Positions 1 through 5,099 of a stretch of 10,767 nt of DNA are shown here, piece after piece. The position numbers and the translations under genes are program-made. The stretch's first letter is position 1, and every line of letters starts with the position of its first letter. The notes under the pieces were generated by a model. That model was given only the letters and a program-made list of their open reading frames with translations, was not told the DNA's origin and did no database searches. Source of the DNA: Bacillota bacterium (GTDB lineage Bacteria; Bacillota; Clostridia; Christensenellales; SZUA-584); assembly GCA_023410595.1 (NCBI GenBank), contig JAEYPO010000033.1:1-10767 (forward strand). The letters are read 5' to 3'.

Positions 1-124
1 GAAAGTAAGTGAAGAAGAAGTCGCCGCGGTAGCGGAAAGCATCAACAATAGACCGCGGAAATGCCTTGGCTGGTTATCCCCTAATGAATTTTTGGCTAAG
101 TGTTGCACTTGAATTGACAATCTG
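1..124 (+). mobile_element. Right end of an IS30-like insertion sequence (partial)
   Basis: The transposase fragment stops at 112. In IS30-like elements the terminal inverted repeat normally overlaps or closely follows the end of the transposase gene, so the element probably ends within about 15 bases, around GTTGCACTTGAATTGACAAT (102-121). Position 124 is an estimate because the partner repeat at the left end is not in the window. Beyond this point the sequence becomes the palindromic intergenic repeat starting near 129. Confidence 0.5.
2..112 (+). CDS. IS30-family transposase, C-terminal fragment (5' end outside window)
   Basis: The open frame from base 2 to the TGA at 110-112 encodes about 36 residues. 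They include INNRPRKCLGW followed by SPNEF, the signature found at the extreme C-terminus of IS30-family (DDE) transposases, where it follows the catalytic Glu helix. The upstream catalytic domain lies outside the window, so whether the gene is intact cannot be judged. No start codon is visible and the frame simply runs off the edge. The family assignment rests on this short but distinctive motif; the surrounding residues (VSEEEVAAVAES) also fit the helix that precedes it in this family. Confidence 0.82.
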   Translation, partial: KVSEEEVAAVAESINNRPRKCLGWLSPNEFLAKCCT

Positions 125-492
125 CCCTGTCGCCTTCAGGCGACTGATGAGGTGTCCGGACAGTCTGCTTAATCCTGCCGCCTCATCCAGTGCTACGCAC
201 CGCCTTCTCCTCCTGCAGAAGCCCCAGAGTGTCGGTGTCTGGGCTTCCCCTTTACCCACCCCGGGCGAACTTTGTTCGCCGGGGACCCCAAGCGGGGAAG
301 CTGTCTCTTTCAGGCAACTGATGAGGTGTCCGCACAATTTGCTTAAGCCTGCCGCCCCATTCACCAATTTTCGCTTCTTTGTCCCGCGTAATTTTCTCAC
401 ATTGTCATTATCAATTAAAAAATAACTCAAAATCACTCATGTTTTTTCCTGTCATACCGAGTAACAACGTAACGAATGATCCCCTTTTGCGA
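113..492. repeat. Gene-free stretch with a diverged direct repeat and large inverted repeats
   Basis: No convincing gene lies between the transposase end and the kinase. Two diverged copies of a ~55-bp unit are visible at 129-183 and 303-356; both contain CTGATGAGGTGTCCG and TGC then CCTGCCGCC. Copy 1 begins with a 7-bp hairpin, GTCGCCT/AGGCGAC (129-135/138-144), with a TC loop; in copy 2 this hairpin has decayed. A palindrome TGTCCGGACA lies at 153-162. Between the copies a nested cruciform has outer arms GCTTCCCC (243-250) and GGGGAAGC (294-301), with an inner stem 259-270/274-284 closing on a TTT loop with one bulged G. Positions 357-492 are AT-rich with no clear structure. Confidence 0.75.
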
Positions 493-984
493 CTATGGCT
501 TTTCTTTTTTCGTAATTATAAACTCCCCGTCCTCTATGCTCACAACATATATCTCGTCAAAGCCCTCCGCATACTCCGGCTCCTCCAGTCTGCCCGCCGT
601 CGCCGCTATCGCGACATCCGGCACCCTCGCCTTTCCTTCCCGCACGGCGTTTCGCTTGAGGCAATCTTTTACGGGGCAATCATAATATATACCAATCACA
701 CTGTACCCCGCCTGCTTTGCTGGTATTATATACCTTACCCTGTCTTCCCGTTTCGGGTTCGTATTGTCCACGACGAGCGGTTTCCCCTCCGCTATACACT
801 CCTCCAGCAGCCTTTTCTCCTTGCCCCGCGTATGCAGCTCGTCAAGGCTTATGCGCACATGCGTGCCCGAAAAATACTCAGCATAAAACGCGCTCTTGCC
901 GCTCGCCTGCAGTCCTGTAAATATGACGGCGCTCCTGCCGTGTTTCCACATCGTCTTCTTCCCGTCTTTTTCTTCCATAGACAT
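493..984 (-). CDS. Zeta-toxin/PNK-like P-loop kinase (ATP-binding protein)
   Basis: A 163-residue P-loop NTPase read from ATG at 984. Walker A is GLQASGKS (residues 24-31). An acidic substrate-pocket motif SLDEL follows at 46-50, then a Walker B-like stretch VVDNTNPKREDR (71-82) and lid-type arginines (RNAVR, 111-115). This arrangement matches the small kinases related to the kinase domain of T4 polynucleotide kinase and to zeta toxins, which phosphorylate a nucleic-acid end, nucleotide sugar or other small molecule; the substrate cannot be read from sequence. The open frame continues to 1092, but those residues are atypical and cover the divergent gene's promoter. ATG 984 has only a weak GTGGTAG ribosome site; 978 and 951 are alternatives. 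No antitoxin-like gene is adjacent, so a toxin role is not supported. Confidence 0.8.
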   Translation of the reverse strand: MSMEEKDGKKTMWKHGRSAVIFTGLQASGKSAFYAEYFSGTHVRISLDELHTRGKEKRLLEECIAEGKPLVVDNTNPKREDRVRYIIPAKQAGYSVIGIYYDCPVKDCLKRNAVREGKARVPDVAIAATAGRLEEPEYAEGFDEIYVVSIEDGEFIITKKEKP

Positions 985-1030
985 AATGCTACCACAGCGG
1001 CCCATTCCCGGCAATGTCTGCAATACGCCG

Positions 1031-1061
1031 TGAATAAAGCGGACGCTTGTGCGTGATAATA
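1031..1061 (+). promoter_or_regulatory. Candidate forespore sigma-G/F-type promoter for the coat F gene
   Basis: TGAATA (1031-1036) is separated by 18 bases from GATAATA (1055-1061). The first hexamer matches the -35 consensus of Bacillus/Clostridium sigma-G, and the second resembles its -10 (CATACTA) at five of seven positions. It lies 33 nt upstream of the coat F-family start, which fits a sporulation-gene promoter. GATAAT could also serve as a poor sigma-A -10, but no TTGACA-like -35 is correctly spaced. Confidence 0.45.
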
Positions 1062-1093
1062 GAAAAGACCATTTTTCAAGGAGGAAATACATT

Positions 1094-1657
1094 ATGCAGT
1101 TAGCCGCGCACGAAGTTTATGATCTTAACGAGCTTACTTTAAGCTGCGTCAATTCCATCACAAGCATGGCGCTTTTTATCAGCCAGGCAAAAGACCCCGA
1201 ATTAAAGTCGCTGATCCAAAAACATTTTCCTTACCATGTTAAGGATTATAACACCAAGGTCGAATATCTAAGCCGTTCCCAGGGCGCGCGTACAGGCCTG
1301 CCCGTCCCCGAGATAACGAACATTATAGATAACTTCACCCAATCGGATGTTAACGTAAAACCCGTCACTCCAAGAACGGACGTGCAGCAGCTTGACGACA
1401 GGGAGATAGCGACGGCCTATCTGCTTACGCTGAAGCGTGCGGGGCGTGAATACGCCTGGTCGGCTATGGAGGCAAGCAACCCCGAAGTGAGGGCATTTCT
1501 CGAAGACGCGTTTAAAATGAGCTCCCATCACGCCTACGATGTCTGGCAGTGGATGGTGACCAAAGGGTACTATCCTCTTGAGGCCGCTCCGGCGCAATCG
1601 CTGGGCACTCTCGCCAGCATATATCACACGGTGCCTGAAAGCGCGACGTATCAATAA
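1094..1657 (+). CDS. Spore coat protein, CotF family
   Basis: A 187-residue protein starting at ATG 1094, chosen because a full AAGGAGG ribosome binding site (1078-1084) sits 9 nt upstream; an in-frame ATG at 1049 lacks one. Residues about 100-161 form a Coat F domain: DDREIATAYLLTLKRAGREY, then AMEASNPEVRAFLEDAF, HHAYDVWQWM and GYYPL. The N-terminal half (residues 7-60) is also helical and resembles a diverged copy of the same helix pair, giving a ferritin-like helical bundle. Members of this family are spore coat or forespore-expressed proteins in Bacillus and Clostridia; none has a known enzymatic activity. The gene is divergent from the P-loop kinase and convergent with the MBL hydrolase, so it is probably monocistronic. 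It marks the host as a likely spore former. Confidence 0.88.
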   Translation: MQLAAHEVYDLNELTLSCVNSITSMALFISQAKDPELKSLIQKHFPYHVKDYNTKVEYLSRSQGARTGLPVPEITNIIDNFTQSDVNVKPVTPRTDVQQLDDREIATAYLLTLKRAGREYAWSAMEASNPEVRAFLEDAFKMSSHHAYDVWQWMVTKGYYPLEAAPAQSLGTLASIYHTVPESATYQ

Positions 1658-1685
1658 GACTTATTATTAAATGACTACCGCGCCG

Positions 1686-2498
1686 TCAAGTCTCGCGGCT
1701 TTCCGGCGGCGAATATACGTGCTCATTCGTTTCGGTATACAGGCTCTTTTCTTTCAGGTCGGCGCCTTCCACCGGCCTGCCGTGGCTCGGTAGCAGCAGT
1801 ACGGGATCAAGGCTGAGCAGCATTTGCGCCGACTCTCTTGCCTTGTCAAAGTCCTCGGTCAAGTATTCCGGCGGCCCGCATATCGTTTCGTTTTGCGTTA
1901 TAACCGACCACAGCGAGCCCTGCCTCACGGTGGATATCGCGTCTCCCGCTATCAGCGTCCTGTCGGACTCCCTGAATAAAGAAACGTGCCCCTTGCTGTG
2001 ACCCGGCGTGTATATCCACTTCCATTCGCCGGAAAACGGTATCGAGTTGTCATTTGGCAGGGCGCTGGCGTAATGCCCTATGTCAATGGCCGTGTGCGGG
2101 AACGTATCGGATATGCGCGTCACAAACCCTCCGCCTTTCGTGTCGTCGGGCAGCGGGTAGTCCTTGCGTCCTGTTATATAAGGCAGTTCGTTCTCGTGAA
2201 TATAGGCGGGTACGTCCCAACGCTTTGTGAGCGCTTTAAGCGAGCCCACATGATCAAAATGCCCGTGCGTCAATATTATCGCCTTTGGGCTCGAGCGCTC
2301 TCCGAATATTTCCCGCGCTTCGCCTGCAATGAATTCGCTTGAGTTCTCAAGTCCCGTATCGACAAGCAGCCACGCCTCGTCGCCTGTTTTCAGCATATAC
2401 GCGTTGACTGCCCTTAAATCCAGCATATAAATATCAGGCCTTATTTGCTGCGTCTTCCTCGTTATGTATGAAAGTCCTTCCACTATTATATTGCCCAT
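1686..2498 (-). CDS. Metallo-beta-lactamase (MBL) fold hydrolase
   Basis: A 270-residue cytosolic MBL-fold enzyme with no signal peptide. All expected metal ligands are present: HGHFDH (His78, His80, Asp82, His83), His167 in TPGHSKGH, Asp186 in IAGDAI and His239 in PSHGRPV. It should therefore bind two metal ions (zinc or iron) and hydrolyse an ester, thioester or related bond. The family covers glyoxalase II-like, quorum-quenching lactonase-like and other hydrolases, and the sequence does not settle the substrate. Residues 30-49 (AVNAYMLKTGDEAWLLVDTG) are the usual first strands. ATG 2498 has an AGGGAG ribosome site 6 nt upstream (2505-2510). It ends 28 bases from the convergent coat gene, with no good terminator between them. 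Confidence 0.88.
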   Translation of the reverse strand: MGNIIVEGLSYITRKTQQIRPDIYMLDLRAVNAYMLKTGDEAWLLVDTGLENSSEFIAGEAREIFGERSSPKAIILTHGHFDHVGSLKALTKRWDVPAYIHENELPYITGRKDYPLPDDTKGGGFVTRISDTFPHTAIDIGHYASALPNDNSIPFSGEWKWIYTPGHSKGHVSLFRESDRTLIAGDAISTVRQGSLWSVITQNETICGPPEYLTEDFDKARESAQMLLSLDPVLLLPSHGRPVEGADLKEKSLYTETNEHVYSPPESRET

Positions 2499-2610
2499 CG
2501 TTTTCTCCCTTTTTAAGCCGCTATTGTTATTCTACCTTTCCAGAAGCGGAAAATACCATGAAAACTGCTCGTATATTCTCATAACCGCCATCCCCAAATA
2601 TTCGTCCTAT

Positions 2611-2636
2611 AAATAAAAAACCGCATTATAGCGGTT
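2611..2636 (-). terminator. Intrinsic terminator of the coiled-coil gene
   Basis: Read on the minus strand, a 6-bp stem AACCGC/GCGGTT with a 6-nt loop is followed directly by TTTTTTATTT. On the plus strand the arms are 2619-2624 and 2631-2636, with the A-rich tract at 2611-2620. It sits about 85 nt past the stop of the 2722-3030 gene and upstream of the MBL start, so it separates the two transcription units. Confidence 0.85.
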
Positions 2637-2721
2637 GTGCTTTACATATTCAGTTGATGTTAACTGTAATATAAATTGATTTAAAAACGGCTTGCCGCCT
2701 GCCTTCTGCCCACGCTTTATG

Positions 2722-3030
2722 TTACGCCTCTTTCCTGGCGCCCAGCATCTCGAGCTGTATCTCGAAATAATTCCTTCTGTCCGCCAGCGCGAAAAGCTCC
2801 CCTTCTATCGCATCCATCCTTCTGTTGCACTCTTCTATCGCCTTTTCGTTTTCCTTTTGCTCCTGATGTCCTTCAAGCAGCCTTTTCTTGTACTCGCACT
2901 GCAGTACCGCAATCTTCTTTTCCTCCGATTCCTTCAGCAGCGCTTCCTCTTCATCCTTCATTCGTTCGATTATTGCAATTACCAGCCTTTTGGCGTCGTT
3001 GTAACTTAAATCAGATATTCCTTTAATCAT
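2722..3030 (-). CDS. Small coiled-coil protein of unknown function
   Basis: I do not recognise a family. The protein is about 102 residues from ATG 3030; an in-frame GTG at 3039 would add three. After a short N-terminal segment (MIKGISDLSYNDAKRLVIAI), almost the whole chain is charged amphipathic helix rich in Glu and Lys (residues ~20-95), with heptad-like spacing of Leu, Ile and Ala, and two cysteines. This suggests a long antiparallel or dimeric coiled coil. It has no membrane segment or signal peptide. Ribosome binding is weak (AGTGG just upstream of ATG). That it is a real gene is supported by an appropriately placed near-consensus promoter and an intrinsic terminator. A role as an adaptor or structural protein would be a guess. 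Confidence 0.72.
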   Translation of the reverse strand: MIKGISDLSYNDAKRLVIAIIERMKDEEEALLKESEEKKIAVLQCEYKKRLLEGHQEQKENEKAIEECNRRMDAIEGELFALADRRNYFEIQLEMLGARKEA

Positions 3031-3112
3031 AACTACCACTCATTCTTCAATTATCACCCCATCAAGTCTCACAACTTGCTAAGGGCCCTGTTATTAATAC
3101 ATCAATAAACAT

Positions 3113-3141
3113 ATAATACATAAATTGGTTCGTCAAGTCAA
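3113..3141 (-). promoter_or_regulatory. Sigma-A-type promoter for the coiled-coil gene
   Basis: On the minus strand, TTGACT (plus 3136-3141) lies exactly 17 bases upstream of TATTAT (plus 3113-3118). The region is AT-rich and points at the 2722-3030 gene, leaving a leader of about 75 nt. A short inverted repeat CAAGT/ACTTG (3063-3067/3074-3078) lies in that leader. Confidence 0.7.
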
Positions 3142-3224
3142 TACATTTTTACATAAATCATTACAATATAGTATTTCGTTCCACTTTTTGCACTGGTTGT
3201 CCTCTCTTAACGGAGTTATTCGGA

Positions 3225-3870
3225 ATGTAAGCCTTCTCCCCGAGGAGAAGGTGTCCTGCACTAAGTTGTCAGCCTCAAATATAAGCTAAGCAATTCAGTG
3301 CAGGATGGATGAGGTGTATTACCCAAAGCGCGGCCCCGCTTACTCAGCATTTTAGCGGTCAAAAGCGCCCTAATACGCATTAAAGCTGCTTACCCGCCGT
3401 AGGGGCGGGTCTCTGTACCCGCCCGCCTTACCGAACCTCATTCCGGCGCCCGCAGGACTTATCTGCACGCTGTGTCGCTTCTCGCCTGCTCCACAATGCA
3501 AGCCTTCTCCTCGAGGAGAAGGTGTCCTGCACTAAGTTGTCAGCCTCAAATATAAGCTAAGCAATTCAGTGCAGTACGGATGAGGTGTATTACCCAAAGC
3601 GTAGCCCTGCTTACTCAGCATTTTAGCGGTCAAAAACGCCCTAATACACATTAAAGCTGCTTACCCGCCGTAGGGGCGGGTCTCCGTACCCGCCCGCCTT
3701 ACCGAACCTCATTCCGGCGCCCGCAGGACTTATCTGCACGCTGTGTCACTTCTCGCCTACTCCACAATGCAAGCCTTCTCCTCGAGGAGAAGGTGTCCTG
3801 CACTAAGTTGTCAGCCTCAAATATAAGCCCAGCAATTCAGTGCAGTACGGATGAGGTGTACTGCCCAAGC
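3225..3870. repeat. 271-bp tandem repeat, 2.4 copies, each starting with a 20-bp palindrome
   Basis: The block starting AAGCCTTCTCC recurs at 3229, 3500 and 3771, exactly 271 bp apart. Units 1 and 2 are near identical; unit 3 stops matching near 3870. Each unit opens with CCTTCTCCTCGAGGAGAAGG (3232-3251 with one mismatch; 3503-3522 and 3774-3793 perfect). Next comes a wide inverted repeat TCCTGCACT/AGTGCAGGA (3254-3262/3297-3305 in unit 1), whose outer pairs are lost in later units, then GGATGAGGTGT. In units 1 and 2 a third hairpin follows: GGGCGGGT/ACCCGCCC at 3403-3410/3417-3424 and 3674-3681/3688-3695. An upstream ACCCGCC (3392-3398) can compete for the same arm. Confidence 0.93.
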
Positions 3871-3965
3871 GTAGACCGCCCCCACACGCGCTTACGTTTC
3901 TTCCATATCGCCTAAGCGTACTTGCCCCCGCGCCGCCGCCGCTTAAAAAATCGCCCCTTATCATC

Positions 3966-3981
3966 GACTGTCCAGACTGTC
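3966..3981. repeat. GACTGTC direct repeat upstream of the encapsulin promoter
   Basis: GACTGTC occurs at 3966-3972 and again at 3975-3981, separated by CA, giving a 9-bp period. It ends two bases before the candidate -35 at 3984. The placement would suit a tandem operator or activator half-sites, but the function is inferred. Confidence 0.4.
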
Positions 3982-3983
3982 TC

Positions 3984-4020
3984 TTGCCTCTTCACTAACG
4001 CCGCCTATCATACATATAGT
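3984..4020 (+). promoter_or_regulatory. Candidate promoter of the encapsulin-desulfurase operon
   Basis: Two overlapping sigma-A-like options are visible: TTGCCT (3984-3989), 16 bases, TATCAT (4006-4011); and TTCACT (3991-3996), 18 bases, TATAGT (4015-4020). Each matches consensus at four -35 and five -10 positions. Either leaves a leader of about 90 nt. In that leader AGGAC (4026-4030) can pair with GTCCT (4074-4078), enclosing a small CCCT-GAGA-AGGG hairpin (4053-4064). I do not recognise a known riboswitch. Confidence 0.45.
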
Positions 4021-4115
4021 AAATGAGGACTGCATATATCCCGAAACAACTGCCCTGAGAAGGGAAGGCGCGTGTCCTTATACTTGAATCAGAAACAAAT
4101 AAAGAAGGTGTAATA

Positions 4116-5099
4116 ATGGATAGACCTGATATAACGATTAGCCAGATGAGCTTAAACCCTAACGCCGCAAGGCGGCTTTCACATACGACCAAGTCCGTGC
4201 CTATGATGGAGAGCATCACCCCGCGCTGGCTGCTCCGGTTCCTGCCGTGGGTGCCTGTAGAGTCGGGCATTTACCGGGTGAACCGTATAAAAAGGACTCC
4301 CTGCATGGAAGAGATGAACGAATACGGAGAAAAGCTGATAGATTCAAATTACAGGCATATAAATGAGGACATGATAACCCAGACGTTTCCCGAATACGAG
4401 GAAGAACCAAGGGAATACATGCTCAGCCTTGTGCAGACGATACTGCGCCTCAATATTAACGTAACGGATATATTCAACAAGCCTATAGACCAGAAGAACG
4501 AACAGATGAGGCTTACGATAGAAGCCATGAAAGAACGCCAGGAATGCGAGATGATAAACGACAGTGAATTCGGGCTTGTAAATAACGTCTCGCGCGACAT
4601 GACAGTGCACTCGCGGCACGGCTCTCCCACGCCCGACGATATGGACGAACTGCTGGCCAGGGTATGGAAGAAGCCGGCGTTCTTCCTCGCGCATCCCAAA
4701 GCCATAGCGGCTTTTGGCAGGGAATGCACGTGCAGGGGCGTCCCTCCCGTAGTCATCAACATGTTCGGTTCCCCATTCATGACATGGAGAGGGGTGCCTC
4801 TGGTGCCGTGCGACAAGCTGTTCGTAGGCGGCAAATCGTTTACTAATACAGATGGCGGCAAAACGAATATACTGCTTATGCGCGTCGGTGAAAAAGAGCA
4901 GGGCGTAGTGGGCCTGCACCAGCCGGGCATACCCGATGAAACAGACATCCCCAGCCTTTCCGTAAAACTCGGGGGTATAGACAACAGAGGGATAGCGTCC
5001 TACATCTTAAGCCTCTACTTCTCGGTAGCCGTTCTTTCCGACGACGCTCTCGCGATGCTGGAGGATGTCGAGGTGGGAAACTACTATGATTACAGATAG
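4116..5099 (+). CDS. srpI: Family 2A encapsulin shell protein (SrpI-like)
   Basis: A 327-residue shell protein with the HK97 phage-capsid fold that self-assembles into a nanocompartment around a cargo enzyme. The assignment rests on segments that agree closely with cyanobacterial SrpI as I remember it: an N-terminal arm ending in TPRWLLRFLPWVPVESGIYR (about residues 36-55), PREYMLSLV, LRLTIEAMKERQE, PTPDDMDELLARVWKKPAFF, HPKAIAAFGRE, RGVPP, MTWRGVPLVPCDK and GVVGLHQPG, and a C-terminal LYFSVAVLSDDALAMLEDV. Family 2A is the subgroup paired with cysteine desulfurase, and exactly such a gene follows with a 14-nt overlap. I see no cyclic-nucleotide-binding insertion, which separates it from Family 2B. 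ATG 4116 has GAAGGTG (4104-4110) five bases upstream. Length is normal and no disruption is seen. Confidence 0.95.
   Translation: MDRPDITISQMSLNPNAARRLSHTTKSVPMMESITPRWLLRFLPWVPVESGIYRVNRIKRTPCMEEMNEYGEKLIDSNYRHINEDMITQTFPEYEEEPREYMLSLVQTILRLNINVTDIFNKPIDQKNEQMRLTIEAMKERQECEMINDSEFGLVNNVSRDMTVHSRHGSPTPDDMDELLARVWKKPAFFLAHPKAIAAFGRECTCRGVPPVVINMFGSPFMTWRGVPLVPCDKLFVGGKSFTNTDGGKTNILLMRVGEKEQGVVGLHQPGIPDETDIPSLSVKLGGIDNRGIASYILSLYFSVAVLSDDALAMLEDVEVGNYYDYR

Larger units (their letters stand above)
3040..4115. other. 1.08-kb gene-free region upstream of the encapsulin operon
   Basis: No credible coding sequence is present on either strand. From right to left along the minus gene it holds that gene's leader and promoter (3040-3141), AT-rich sequence to about 3220, then 2.4 copies of a 271-bp tandem repeat (3225-3870). 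A C-rich, poorly structured stretch (about 3871-3960) is followed by the encapsulin promoter region and a leader of about 90 nt (3961-4115). Confidence 0.75.

Noticed and set aside
493..984. Toxin-antitoxin module based on the zeta-like kinase
   Set aside because: No small antitoxin gene adjoins it, and the neighbour is a divergent spore coat gene.
379..1056. Long plus-strand open frame opposite the kinase gene
   Set aside because: The minus strand encodes Walker A and other kinase motifs; the plus-strand product has no recognisable motif, ribosome site or sensible composition.
2521..2610. Promoter for the MBL hydrolase gene on the minus strand
   Set aside because: The region is AT-rich with loose -10 lookalikes, but no pair of hexamers with acceptable spacing and match could be chosen.
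3225..3870. Regularly spaced repeats suggesting a CRISPR array
   Set aside because: The period is 271 bp, the whole unit repeats rather than a short repeat with unique spacers, and no cas gene is present.
4051..4064. CTGAGA in the encapsulin leader, resembling the TPP riboswitch core
   Set aside because: The other conserved TPP elements (GGGGUGC and the second helix motif) are absent; it is only the GAGA loop of a small hairpin.
4344..4984. Two long minus-strand frames opposite the encapsulin gene
   Set aside because: Their products are unlike any known protein, and the plus strand encodes a full-length, strongly recognisable encapsulin.
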